Source: CAWCDJ01 sp963796675
Lineage (GTDB): Bacteria; Acidobacteriota; Terriglobia; Bryobacterales; Bryobacteraceae
Direction: 5' to 3'
Length of the DNA stretch: 64,000 nucleotides
Assembly (NCBI GenBank): GCA_963796675.1
Contig: CAWCMS010000002.1
Span: 1-64,000, forward strand
Positions 42,767 through 51,303 of this stretch are shown here, one piece after another. Each line of letters begins with the position of its first letter. Positions within the stretch are counted from its first letter, which is position 1. Made by a program: the position numbers and the translations under genes. Below the pieces are notes generated by a model, which saw nothing but the letters and a program-made list of their open reading frames with translations, was not told the origin of the DNA and ran no database searches.

Positions 42767-44167
42767 ATGGGAAGGTTATTAGAAGCGTTCGCGAACATGT
42801 TTCGCGTTCCGGACCTGCGCAAGCGGCTTCTGTTCACTCTTGCGCTCCTGGCGGTATACCGTCTGGGCGGGCACATCCCCACTCCGGGAATCAACACTCA
42901 ACGCTGGGAACAGTTTTTCGGATCGCAGGCGGGTTCAATCTTCGGATTTTTCGACCTGTTTGCCGGTGGTAATATCCGGCGCCTGACGATCTTCGCACTT
43001 GGCATCATGCCGTACATCACGGCGTCGATCATCCTGCAGTTGATGACCGTCGTGGTGCCGACGCTCGAGAAACTGCAGAAGGAAGGCGAGCTGGGTCGCC
43101 GCAAGATCACCCAGTGGACGCGCTACCTCACCATCATTCTTTCCGTCCTTCAGTCGTTCGGTATCTCCCAGGGCCTGATGTCGATGGGGCAGGGAATTGT
43201 CATCAGTCCGGGCTTCGGCTTCGTCCTGTTGACGGTATTGTCGCTGACCACCGGTTCGGCCTTCATCATGTGGCTGGGCGAGCAGATCAGCGAGCGCGGC
43301 GTCGGCAACGGCATGTCGTTGATCATCTTCGCCGGCATCGTGGTCGGCCTCCCGAACGCGATGGAGAATCTGTACTCGCACGTCTTTGTGGTGGGAGACT
43401 GGAGCGCGCTGACACTGATCAGCCTCATCGCCATGATGATCGCGGTGGTCGCGTTCATCGTCCTGGTGGAGCGTGGAGAACGTCGCATCCCGGTGCAGTA
43501 CGCCAAGCGCGTAGTCGGCCGGCGCGTGATGGGCGGCCAATCCACCCACATGCCACTGAAGGTCAATGCCGGCGGCGTGATCCCGGTGATCTTCGCTTCG
43601 TCGATCCTGGCGTTCCCGCAGCAGTTGGCAATGATGGGCTGGGTAAAGAACATCAACTGGCTCTCCACTACCCTGAGGGCCATCCAGCACGGCGAACCTC
43701 TCTACTACGTTCTGTTCGTCGCGGGAATCATCTTCTTCTGCTTCTTCTACGTGTCGATCATCTTCAACCCGAACGAAGCGGCGGATAACATGCGCAAGTA
43801 CGGCGGGTTCATTCCGGGTATTCGTCCGGGGCGCAATACCGCCGACTACATGAACAACATCCTCACGAAGATTACGGTGGTCGGGGGCATCTACCTTTCG
43901 ATCCTCTGCCTGATCCCGGATATCATGATCTCGGGTATCCACCTGCAGCATCTTCCGCTGATCGGAAACTGGATCGATCAGTCCTTTCCCCGGCGGCTGC
44001 TCGAGGGTTTGAACGTGAACTTCTATTTCGGCGGCACCTCGCTGCTGATCGTGGTGGGCGTCGCGATGGACACGATCAACCAGATCGAAGCGCAGCTCAT
44101 CATGCGCCACTATGAGGGCTTTACGCCGCGGTCGGGCCGGATCCGCGGGCGCAGAAGTACTTTCTGA
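42767..44167 (+). CDS. secY: Protein translocase subunit SecY
   Basis: A 466-residue channel-forming membrane protein of the Sec system, with ten predicted helices. FRVPDLRKRLLFTLALLAVY opens helix 1, GGNIRRLTIFALGIMPYITA follows the plug, and YAKRVVGRRVMGGQSTHMP is the cytoplasmic loop that touches SecA and the ribosome. VPTLEKLQKEGELGRRKITQ is in the first large loop. It ends the spc group; adk begins 4 bp later. Confidence 0.98.
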   Translation: MGRLLEAFANMFRVPDLRKRLLFTLALLAVYRLGGHIPTPGINTQRWEQFFGSQAGSIFGFFDLFAGGNIRRLTIFALGIMPYITASIILQLMTVVVPTLEKLQKEGELGRRKITQWTRYLTIILSVLQSFGISQGLMSMGQGIVISPGFGFVLLTVLSLTTGSAFIMWLGEQISERGVGNGMSLIIFAGIVVGLPNAMENLYSHVFVVGDWSALTLISLIAMMIAVVAFIVLVERGERRIPVQYAKRVVGRRVMGGQSTHMPLKVNAGGVIPVIFASSILAFPQQLAMMGWVKNINWLSTTLRAIQHGEPLYYVLFVAGIIFFCFFYVSIIFNPNEAADNMRKYGGFIPGIRPGRNTADYMNNILTKITVVGGIYLSILCLIPDIMISGIHLQHLPLIGNWIDQSFPRRLLEGLNVNFYFGGTSLLIVVGVAMDTINQIEAQLIMRHYEGFTPRSGRIRGRRSTF

Positions 44168-44171
44168 TTCT

Positions 44172-44846
44172 GTGAAGTCGATTGTTTTGTTCGGCTCACC
44201 TGGCTCCGGCAAAGGCACCCAGGCGAGGAAGCTGACCGAGTGCCTCGGCGTGCCCCACATTTCGACCGGGGATATGCTCCGGGAGCGGATCCGCCAGGAT
44301 TCCGGGGTGGACCCAGCCATGGTGGCCCGGATGAAGTCCGGTGCACTGGTTCGGGATGAAGTGGTCGACCGGATGGTGGAAGAGCGGCTCAGCCAACCGG
44401 ATGCGGTTCGTGGTTTTGTGCTGGATGGATATCCGCGCACGCTGGCTCAGGCGGAGCATTTTCGTGGCTGGCTGGACCAGCGCGGGATCCACGAGGTGGT
44501 AATTTACCTCGCTGTTGATTATAATGTAGTTATCGCACGCCTGACCGGACGGCGGCAGTGTCCTCGCTGCGGAACTCTGTATAACATCGTGTCCCAGCCT
44601 CCCCGCGAGGATAATTTGTGCGATCTGGACGGCGAGCAGTTGGTGGTCCGGAACGACGACCGGGAGGAAGTGATCCGCGAGCGGTTGGATGCATATGAGC
44701 GGCAGACGCGGCCGGTTTTGGATTTTTTACGTTCCGCCGGGCGGATGGTAGTGGAAGTGGACGCCAGCAGCGACCCTCCGGAAGTGGTCTTTCAGAGGAT
44801 CAGCCAGGCGATGGAGACGGATGATTGTTCGAAAGACCGCCGCTGA
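44172..44846 (+). CDS. adk: Adenylate kinase, zinc-LID form
   Basis: A 224-residue enzyme that interconverts ATP, ADP and AMP. P-loop GSPGSGKGTQ, AMP-binding HISTGDMLRERI and GFVLDGYPRT are intact. The long LID contains CPRCG and, later, LCDLDG, a Cys-Cys-Cys-Asp set that usually binds structural zinc. The start is GTG at 44172, giving KSIVLFGSPGSGKGT at once; a longer open frame upstream lies inside secY. No ribosome site is visible, so coupling to secY is likely. Its last 26 nt overlap map. Confidence 0.95.
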   Translation: MKSIVLFGSPGSGKGTQARKLTECLGVPHISTGDMLRERIRQDSGVDPAMVARMKSGALVRDEVVDRMVEERLSQPDAVRGFVLDGYPRTLAQAEHFRGWLDQRGIHEVVIYLAVDYNVVIARLTGRRQCPRCGTLYNIVSQPPREDNLCDLDGEQLVVRNDDREEVIRERLDAYERQTRPVLDFLRSAGRMVVEVDASSDPPEVVFQRISQAMETDDCSKDRR

Positions 44847-45591
44847 ACTGGAGAAGATGCGGCGCAGCGGACTGCTGGTGTGGCAGATCCTGCAGAAGAT
44901 GAAAGAACTGGCGGTGGAAGGGGCCAGCACCATGGACCTCGAAGTGGCCGCCGCAAAGATGATGGCCGACGCCGGTGCCAAGCCCGCGTTTAAAGGGTAT
45001 TATGTACCCGCGGCCGGCGAGGCGTACCGGTTTGTGTTGTGCACTTCGGTGAACGAAGAGATTGTCCACGGGATGCCGAATGCGAAACGCGTCCTTAAGA
45101 GCGGCGATATCGTCTCGATCGACACCGGAGTGAAGCTCGACGGCTACTACGGCGATTCGGCGATAACGGTTCCGGTGGGAGAGATTGGTCCGGAGACGGA
45201 GCGGCTCTTGCAAGTGACCCGGGACTCGCTAGAGATGGCGATCGACCGGGTTCGCTCGGGCAACCGGCTTTTCGATGTTTGCGGTACCGTGGAGCAGCAC
45301 GTGAAGTCCAACGGCTTCTCGGTGGTTCGGGAGTACGTGGGACATGGGATCGGGACGCAGCTTCACGAGGAGCCTCAGGTTCCGAACTATGTGGACCGGA
45401 GGAATGAGAATCCGCGGCTGAAGCCGGGGATGGTTTTGGCTGTGGAGCCGATGGTGAATGCCGGGCGGCCGGAAGCGGTGGTTTCGAAGGACCGGTGGAC
45501 GGCGGTGACCAAGGATGGCTCCAACTCGGCGCACTTCGAGCACTGTATCGCGGTGACGGAGGACGGGCCGTGGGTACTGACAAGGCCGTAA
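44821..45591 (+). CDS. map: Methionine aminopeptidase, type I
   Basis: A 256-residue dimetal enzyme that removes the initiator methionine. The metal ligands are readable: D in SIDTGVKLDGYYGDSA (two aspartates), H in GHGIGTQLHEEP, and the glutamates in AVEPMVN and near the end. The ATG lies 26 nt inside adk, and its last 22 nt contain the infA start, so adk, map and infA overlap in sequence. Confidence 0.95.
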   Translation: MIVRKTAAELEKMRRSGLLVWQILQKMKELAVEGASTMDLEVAAAKMMADAGAKPAFKGYYVPAAGEAYRFVLCTSVNEEIVHGMPNAKRVLKSGDIVSIDTGVKLDGYYGDSAITVPVGEIGPETERLLQVTRDSLEMAIDRVRSGNRLFDVCGTVEQHVKSNGFSVVREYVGHGIGTQLHEEPQVPNYVDRRNENPRLKPGMVLAVEPMVNAGRPEAVVSKDRWTAVTKDGSNSAHFEHCIAVTEDGPWVLTRP

Positions 45592-45791
45592 AGGTCCAGG
45601 CGACGATTCTGGAAGAGCGGCCGAGCGCGATTTACGAAGTGCTGCTGGAGACCCAGCAGAAGGTTTTGGCCCATATGGTGGGCATCGTGAAGCGGAATTT
45701 CGTCCGGCTGGTACCGGGCGACCGGGTCGAAGTGGAACTGATGCCTCACGATCCGACGCGGGGAAGAATTACCAGGAAGCTGACAACATGA
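45570..45791 (+). CDS. infA: Translation initiation factor IF-1
   Basis: A 73-residue OB-fold protein that blocks the A-site during initiation. KVLAHMVGIVKRNFVRLVPG and PHDPTRGRITRKL are the family blocks. The start is GTG at 45570, inside the end of map; the frame is open further upstream, but the length to this GTG is normal. The stop overlaps the rpmJ start (ATGA). Confidence 0.93.
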   Translation: MGTDKAVKVQATILEERPSAIYEVLLETQQKVLAHMVGIVKRNFVRLVPGDRVEVELMPHDPTRGRITRKLTT

Positions 45792-45901
45792 AAGTTCGAG
45801 CGTCCGTCAAGAAAATTTGCGACAAATGCAAGGTGATCCACCGCGAGGGTGTCGTTCGGGTCATCTGCGTCAATCCCAAGCATAAACAGAGGCAGGGCTA
45901 A
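45788..45901 (+). CDS. rpmJ: 50S ribosomal protein L36, zinc-binding form
   Basis: A 37-residue L36, the smallest ribosomal protein. It begins MKVRASVKKICDKCK; zinc ligands C11, C14, C27 and H32 are all present. It overlaps infA by 4 nt and its stop is 1 bp before the rpsM ATG. Confidence 0.97.
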   Translation: MKVRASVKKICDKCKVIHREGVVRVICVNPKHKQRQG

Positions 45902-45902
45902 T

Positions 45903-46289
45903 ATGGCACGTATCGCCGGTGTGGATCTGCCGCCCGCCAAGAGAGCCGAGATCGGACTGACGTACATTTACGGCATTGGCCGTACGCGGTCCCAATCGCT
46001 CCTGCATCGGGCTGGTATCAGTTTCGACAAGAAGATTCGGGATTTGAGCGAGGACGAAGTCAACCGCGTCCGCCAGATTCTCGAAGAAGAGGGCGCGGTA
46101 GAAGGCGACCTCCGCAAGGAAATCTCGATGAACATCAAGCGTCACATCGAGATGGGCTCGTACCGTGGCCTGCGGCACCGCCGCAGCCTGCCGGTGCGTG
46201 GCCAGCGCACCCATACCAACGCCCGGACCCGCAAGGGACCGCGTCGCGGCACCGTGGCAAACAAGAAGAAGGCGACCGGTAAAACATAG
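45903..46289 (+). CDS. rpsM: 30S ribosomal protein S13
   Basis: A 128-residue S13 at the subunit head. MARIAGVDLPPAKRAEIGLT and GLRHRRSLPVRGQRTHTNAR are the family signatures. The basic tail (RKGPRRGTVANKKKATGKT) reaches toward tRNA. The ATG is 1 bp after rpmJ. Confidence 0.98.
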   Translation: MARIAGVDLPPAKRAEIGLTYIYGIGRTRSQSLLHRAGISFDKKIRDLSEDEVNRVRQILEEEGAVEGDLRKEISMNIKRHIEMGSYRGLRHRRSLPVRGQRTHTNARTRKGPRRGTVANKKKATGKT

Positions 46290-46290
46290 T

Positions 46291-46698
46291 ATGGCGAAAG
46301 CACCAGCAAAAGCAGGCAAGAAGAAGAGCTTCAAGAAGAAGGAGAAGCGCGTCGTCCATTCGGGCGTCGTGCATATCCAGGCCACCTTCAACAACACCAT
46401 CGTGACCATCTCGGACCAGGAAGGCAACACCCTCTCCTGGTCGAGCGCCGGCTCGCTGGGCTTCCGCGGGTCGCGCAAGGGCACTCCGTTCGCCGCGCAG
46501 CAGGCGGCTCTGACGGCGGCCAACAAGGCTTCCGAGAGCGGGTTGCGGACGGTGGAAGTGCGGGTCAGCGGTCCGGGTTCGGGCCGCGAGTCGGCGGTTC
46601 GCGCGTTGTCCACCGCGGGTATCGACGTGCGCGCCATCCGGGATGTGACGCCAATTCCGCACAACGGTTGCCGTCCGCCGAAAAAGCGAAGGGTCTGA
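46291..46698 (+). CDS. rpsK: 30S ribosomal protein S11
   Basis: A 135-residue S11 on the 30S platform. HIQATFNNTIVTISDQEGN and VRDVTPIPHNGCRPPKKRRV-like sequence (IRDVTPIPHNGCRPPK) are diagnostic. It starts 1 bp after rpsM. A 107-bp gap without an obvious strong structure follows before rpsD. Confidence 0.98.
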   Translation: MAKAPAKAGKKKSFKKKEKRVVHSGVVHIQATFNNTIVTISDQEGNTLSWSSAGSLGFRGSRKGTPFAAQQAALTAANKASESGLRTVEVRVSGPGSGRESAVRALSTAGIDVRAIRDVTPIPHNGCRPPKKRRV

Positions 46699-46805
46699 TT
46701 CCCGGCGCTGCGGCGTCCCGGCGGTGAATTTAGGGCAGTAAGCGGGAAGAAGGCCTGCCATGGCCGTAAACCGCACCTGAGAAGTAGAAAGGTAAGGAGA
46801 AGAAC

Positions 46806-47438
46806 TTGGCAAGATACATCGGCCCGGTTTGCCGGCAATGCCGGCGCGAGGGCATGAAACTGTTCCTGAAGGGCGAGCGCTGCCACAGCGAAAAGTGCGC
46901 CATCGAGAGCCGCAATTTCGTCCCCGGGCAGCACGGCAAAGACCGCAAGGCGAAGATCGTCGGTTACGGCCTCCAGTTGCGTGAAAAGCAGAAAGTGCGC
47001 CGCGTATACGGCGTGCTGGAACGCCAGTTCCGCACCACTTATGAAAAGGCCGCCGCTCAGAAAGGCATCACCGGCGAGAACCTGATGTCGGCTCTCGAAC
47101 GCCGGCTCGACAGCGTGATCTACCGCATGGGTTTTGGCACCAGCCGCGCGCAATCGCGCCAGGTAGTCCGCCACGGGCATGTCGAAGTCAACGGCCGCAA
47201 GTGCAACATCCCCTCCGCTCAAGTCAAAGTCGGAGACGTGGTTGCCGTCCGCGAGAGCAGCAAGAATAACGCCACTATCCTGGCTGCTCGCGACGCCACG
47301 GCCCACGCTCCGGCGCCGAACTGGATCGATGTGGATCGGGAAGGGTTGAAGGGTCGCATCACGAGCCTGCCGCAACGCAGCGAACTGGTGCAGATTCAGA
47401 TGAACGAGCAGCTCATCGTCGAGCTTTACTCGAAGTAA
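46806..47438 (+). CDS. rpsD: 30S ribosomal protein S4, zinc-binding form
   Basis: A 210-residue S4 that starts 30S assembly. C9, C12, C26 and C31 match the zinc site of the Thermus protein exactly. RRLDSVIYRMGFGTSRAQSR begins the S4 RNA-binding domain. The start is TTG at 46806, preceded by AAGGAGA with good spacing. In E. coli S4 represses the alpha operon; a control site here was not identified. Confidence 0.97.
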   Translation: MARYIGPVCRQCRREGMKLFLKGERCHSEKCAIESRNFVPGQHGKDRKAKIVGYGLQLREKQKVRRVYGVLERQFRTTYEKAAAQKGITGENLMSALERRLDSVIYRMGFGTSRAQSRQVVRHGHVEVNGRKCNIPSAQVKVGDVVAVRESSKNNATILAARDATAHAPAPNWIDVDREGLKGRITSLPQRSELVQIQMNEQLIVELYSK

Positions 47439-47499
47439 GGGCCGGGCTTGCCCAGGCCCCGCCGGGCCGTTGGGCGACGCCCGCCAAAGCGAGGTTTTA

Positions 47500-48549
47500 A
47501 TGTTTAAGGGCTTCCAAAAACCAAAACGTCTGGTTGCTAATACCGAGACCCTCACGGAACGGTATGGCATGTTCACGGCTCAACCCTTTCAGCGCGGGTT
47601 CGGTACCACTATCGGGAACGGACTCCGCCGCGTACTGTTGAGCTCCATCGAAGGTGCCGCGATCACTGCGGTCCGTATCGAAGGCGTCGAGCACGAATTC
47701 AGCCCGATTCCGGGCGTGGTCGAGGATGCAACGGACATCATCCTCAACCTCAAGCAGATTCCGTTCAAAATCATGAGCGAGGGCGTCAAGACCGTACGCC
47801 TCAACGTGGAACAGCCGGGCGATGTGCGCAGCGGTCAGATCGAGACCGATGCAGACGTCGAAGTGCTGGACCGCGACGTTCACATTGCCACGGTCAGCGA
47901 AGGCGGGCGCCTCAGCATCGAGATGCGCCTGAAGACCGGGCGCGGGTACGTCAGCGCCGACAAGAACTTCGATGAAGACCTGGCGCTCGGCTACATCCCG
48001 ATCGACTCGGTCCATTCGCCGGTGCGTAAGGTCAACTTCGCGGTGGAAGCGGCACGCCTCGGCCAGATGACCGACTATGACAAGCTGACGCTCGAAGTTT
48101 GGACCAACGGCGCGGTGTCGCCGCAGGATTCCATTGGCTACGCGGCGAAGCTGCTCAAAGACCACATGTCGATCTTCATCAACTTCGAGGAAGTGCCGGA
48201 GCAGACCGAAGAGATCTCCGAGCGCGGCCTCGACAAGATGAACGAGATCCTGAACCGCTCGGTCGAAGAGCTGGAACTCAGCGTTCGCTCCTACAACTGC
48301 CTGAAGAACGCCAACATCCAGACCATCGGAGAGCTGGTACAGAAGACCGAAGCCGAAATGCTGCGGACGAAGAACTTCGGCCGCAAGTCATTGAACGAAA
48401 TCAAGGAAATCCTGGCCAACATGGGGCTCTCGCTGGGCATGCGGATCGATGCGCATGGCCGACTGGTGGCGCCGCCGCAGCAGGCGCCCGGTAGCCTGCC
48501 GGAATACGGCCAGGAAGATGAAGGCTCACAGGAGCAGATGGGGGAGTAG
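47500..48549 (+). CDS. rpoA: RNA polymerase subunit alpha
   Basis: A 349-residue alpha subunit. The N-terminal domain has RYGMFTAQPFQRGFGTTIGN and LRRVLLSSIEGAAITAVRI, which build the dimer that seats beta and beta-prime. The C-terminal domain (about 255-325, SVEELELSVRSYNCLKNANI and NFGRKSLNEIKEIL) contacts UP elements and activators. GAGG stands 5 nt before the ATG; an upstream in-frame extension to 47470 is not supported. A 61-bp GC-rich gap separates it from rpsD. Confidence 0.98.
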   Translation: MFKGFQKPKRLVANTETLTERYGMFTAQPFQRGFGTTIGNGLRRVLLSSIEGAAITAVRIEGVEHEFSPIPGVVEDATDIILNLKQIPFKIMSEGVKTVRLNVEQPGDVRSGQIETDADVEVLDRDVHIATVSEGGRLSIEMRLKTGRGYVSADKNFDEDLALGYIPIDSVHSPVRKVNFAVEAARLGQMTDYDKLTLEVWTNGAVSPQDSIGYAAKLLKDHMSIFINFEEVPEQTEEISERGLDKMNEILNRSVEELELSVRSYNCLKNANIQTIGELVQKTEAEMLRTKNFGRKSLNEIKEILANMGLSLGMRIDAHGRLVAPPQQAPGSLPEYGQEDEGSQEQMGE

Positions 48550-48552
48550 CCG

Positions 48553-49011
48553 ATGAGACATAGAGTTGGTGGATATAAGTTAAAGCGGCCGGTGGATAGC
48601 CGCAACGCGCTGCTCCGCAATCTCACCACGAGCGTGATCGTCGAGGAGCGCGTGATTACTACCGTTCCGAAGGCGAAGGCTGTTCGTCCGCTGGTGGAGA
48701 AGATGATCACCCTGGCCAAGGCCGACACGCTCCATACCCGGCGCCAGGCGGCGGCGTTTCTGCGCACGCCTGACTCGGTGAAGAAGCTGTTCGATACGCT
48801 CGGCACTCGGTTCGGCCAGCGGAACGGCGGCTACACTCGCATCACCCGCCTCGGACCCCGCAAGGGCGACGGCGCGGAGCAGGCGATGATCGAACTGGTC
48901 GGGTCGGAACTCGTGAAGCGCGCCGCCGATCGTGCGAAGCGCCGCGAAGAGCGTATGCGCGCGCAGCGTGAAGGCCGCGAGCCCGAAGAGAAGACGACAG
49001 AAGAGGAATAG
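48553..49011 (+). CDS. rplQ: 50S ribosomal protein L17
   Basis: A 152-residue L17, longer than the 127 of E. coli by a charged C-terminal tail (RAKRREERMRAQREGREPEE in part). It begins MRHRVGGYKLKRPVDSRNAL, and KLFDTLGTRFGQRNGGYTRI is the conserved end of the core. It is the last gene of the ribosomal block and is followed by a clear terminator. Confidence 0.97.
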   Translation: MRHRVGGYKLKRPVDSRNALLRNLTTSVIVEERVITTVPKAKAVRPLVEKMITLAKADTLHTRRQAAAFLRTPDSVKKLFDTLGTRFGQRNGGYTRITRLGPRKGDGAEQAMIELVGSELVKRAADRAKRREERMRAQREGREPEEKTTEEE

Positions 49012-49031
49012 CCACTCCTTCTAAAGACAAC

Positions 49032-49067
49032 GAGGCGCAGGTCTTCGGGCTTGCGCCTCTCCTTTTT
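49032..49067 (+). terminator. Rho-independent terminator of the ribosomal protein block
   Basis: GAGGCGCA (49032-49039) pairs with TGCGCCTC (49052-49059), with G-C pairs continuing inward, and the stem is followed by TCCTTTTT. The T-run overlaps the stop codon of the convergent minus-strand gene. It ends a unit that has no other good terminator from 29089 on. Confidence 0.9.
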
Positions 49068-51300
49068 AGCCCTCTGTTTTGGCCGCCAGGCCGCCGTAAA
49101 ATTCCAGGTCCTCGCCCAATAATTTTTCGACCTCATGGAGCGCCAGAGGGCGCCATCCGAAGGTATTGGTCCGCTTGCGGCTGGTGTTCTGCTGATGCAC
49201 CAGTGCGACGTAGAAGCCATGGTCGGGCAGGGCCAGTACACAGGAATTCTGCAGGCCCCAAACGAACACCGTGTCGGCTCCTTCGTTCATATCCGGGAAA
49301 CGGCGGCCTTCGAAAAACTTCCGCTGATAGCAAAACGTTCCTCCCGCCACCCATGGTTTGTCCGACGGCGGATACAAATATTCCCAGGCGCTGTGGGCGC
49401 GCGGATCCCAGAACAGCAGATGCGAGAGGCCGGAGAGGGTATTGACAGGTTTACCGCGCAACTGCGCCGCCTGGTAGGAAATGCGCCACGGCGCCATCCA
49501 ATCGTCATCGTCCCAGTGGAGAACGATGTCGCCGCGGGCTTCGTCGCAGGCCATGTTGTGTTTGACGCCCATGGTGCGGCGGGCGGGAAGGCGGATGTAG
49601 CGGATGCGGTCGTCTCGCGGGACGAGATCCGCAATCGCGTCGGCGCCATCGTCGAGGATGATAAGTTCGCGGCGCGCGTAATCCTGCCGCTGGAAATAGC
49701 GGATGGCCTGCGGCACGAAGGCACGGCGGTCCGCGGTCGCCATGATGCAGGATACCAGCGGCTCCGCGGCAATCACCGCAGGCGCCGCGACGGATTTGGG
49801 CTCCTCGACTGTCGCCGAAGGAACGGCCGCCTGCAGCTTTTGCAACAGCATCATGGTTCGAGCGAGATGGACGCGGCCGAATAATCCCGAAGCCAGCAAT
49901 TCGTCGACGAACGCCTTCACTCCGGGATAGTAGTCCGCATAATCGTGGAACGCGACGAGGCCGCCGTCCGGAATCGAGCGCTCGAACTGATAGAAGTCCC
50001 GGGCCACGTTGGCGTAGTCGTGCAAGCCGTCGATCACCAGCAGGCTAATCGGCCGCTGCCACTCCACTTCGAACGACGGCTTGACGATGGCCTCGACCAC
50101 CTCCGCCAATCCGGCGGCCTGGATATTGCGGCGAAAACGTTCGAGAGTCGGGGGCATGCGCACGATGCGATCGAGCGACCCCACCATGCCATCGTGAGGG
50201 TCGACGGCGTAGACGCGGCCGTCCGCGGGCCTGCACGCCCGCATGGCGGCGCCCAGCACCACGGTGCCCCGGCCGCAATAGCTGCCGACCTCGACCACGG
50301 TTGGGGCGTCAGGCACCGCGCTCATCGCTCTCGCGACGGCCGCGATCAGCAGGTCGGCTTCCACATCCTCCAGCCATCCTTCGATGCGGCGTATCTGCTC
50401 AAGCAACGGCAGGGTAAGGAGAAGCGGCGGCTGATCCGGGGCGCGCCGAGCGGGGACAGCGTCGGCCTCCGAGACATAATTCTTCGAGCGCTCGCGGATG
50501 GTTTTGCGAATCGGGTGATCGTAGCGGCGCGGCACCGGATGCATCCAGTAGACTTTTGGCTGTTCGAGCGCCCGAGACACCTGCTGCGGCTGGAACACGG
50601 CGCGGTATTGCACGTACTCGAAGCTGAACGGGCTCAACCCGACCTCGAAGCCCAGCAGCGAAACCAGTGTGGGCAGGATGATCTCTTCGGTGGCCCAGAT
50701 CTTCGTCTGCGCCAGGATGCGGCGAAGGCAGGCGTCTTCGCGAAAGACGCGCACGAGCTCGCGGGCGGAGTCCGCGAGAAAGACGGTGGATGGCCAGAAG
50801 CACCAATGGACGAACTTCGCTTCTCCATCCGGAAACTGGCGGAGGAATGGCCGCCAGAGATCGATCTCCTGCAAAGCGGTTTGGGCCGGGCTGATGCGTG
50901 TTCCCGCCTTCTGCACCACGGCGGAGTTCCCCAGCATGCCGGCGCGCCCCGCGTTTGCGACGTGGGCGGCCAACGCTTCGGAATAGCCGGGCCGGACGGC
51001 AAGCTGGTCGGAATCCACGATGGTGAGCGCGTCGAACGGGCGGTTCTCGAGCGCCCACGAAATACAATCCAGCGCAAAGGGGTGCAGGTGCCCCCACTGG
51101 AGCGGCCGCGGCGAAGGATGTACGACGGCTCCGTATTTCCCGAATGGAAAGCGGGGGCTGAGCAGTTCGGAACTGCCGCCCCCGTTATACAGCAGGATCA
51201 GCGAGTCCGGATCAAGAGCCCGCAGATTGCGCACCAGGTCGATTACGCACTCGGGCTCTTCATGAACCAGACAGGCAAAGATGTTGCGCAGCTTGGCCAC
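49066..51300 (-). CDS. Three-part glycosyltransferase / methyltransferase / glycosyltransferase
   Basis: A 744-residue protein. Residues about 1-270 resemble a GT-A type glycosyltransferase, with the metal-binding-like DSD in ALTIVDSDQLAV. Residues about 315-500 form a class I SAM-dependent methyltransferase (VVEVGSYCGRGTVVLGAAM, YAVDPHDGM, LLVIDGLHDY). Residues about 515-744 are a GT2-type transferase (VSCIMATADRRAFVPQAIRY, LIILDDG, HWDDDDW). The start is GTG at 51300, 3 bp after the stop of the DUF6519 gene, so it belongs to the injection-system operon. It might decorate the surface-exposed tail proteins. The N-terminal assignment is the least sure. The stop lies in the terminator of the convergent ribosomal block. 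Confidence 0.8.
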   Translation of the reverse strand: MAKLRNIFACLVHEEPECVIDLVRNLRALDPDSLILLYNGGGSSELLSPRFPFGKYGAVVHPSPRPLQWGHLHPFALDCISWALENRPFDALTIVDSDQLAVRPGYSEALAAHVANAGRAGMLGNSAVVQKAGTRISPAQTALQEIDLWRPFLRQFPDGEAKFVHWCFWPSTVFLADSARELVRVFREDACLRRILAQTKIWATEEIILPTLVSLLGFEVGLSPFSFEYVQYRAVFQPQQVSRALEQPKVYWMHPVPRRYDHPIRKTIRERSKNYVSEADAVPARRAPDQPPLLLTLPLLEQIRRIEGWLEDVEADLLIAAVARAMSAVPDAPTVVEVGSYCGRGTVVLGAAMRACRPADGRVYAVDPHDGMVGSLDRIVRMPPTLERFRRNIQAAGLAEVVEAIVKPSFEVEWQRPISLLVIDGLHDYANVARDFYQFERSIPDGGLVAFHDYADYYPGVKAFVDELLASGLFGRVHLARTMMLLQKLQAAVPSATVEEPKSVAAPAVIAAEPLVSCIMATADRRAFVPQAIRYFQRQDYARRELIILDDGADAIADLVPRDDRIRYIRLPARRTMGVKHNMACDEARGDIVLHWDDDDWMAPWRISYQAAQLRGKPVNTLSGLSHLLFWDPRAHSAWEYLYPPSDKPWVAGGTFCYQRKFFEGRRFPDMNEGADTVFVWGLQNSCVLALPDHGFYVALVHQQNTSRKRTNTFGWRPLALHEVEKLLGEDLEFYGGLAAKTEG

Positions 51301-51303
51301 GGC

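Noticed and set aside
46699..46805. A six-codon mini-ORF (MAVNRT) before rpsD as a leader peptide
   Set aside because: It has no convincing ribosome site and no terminator-antiterminator structure behind it; short ORFs of this size are expected by chance.
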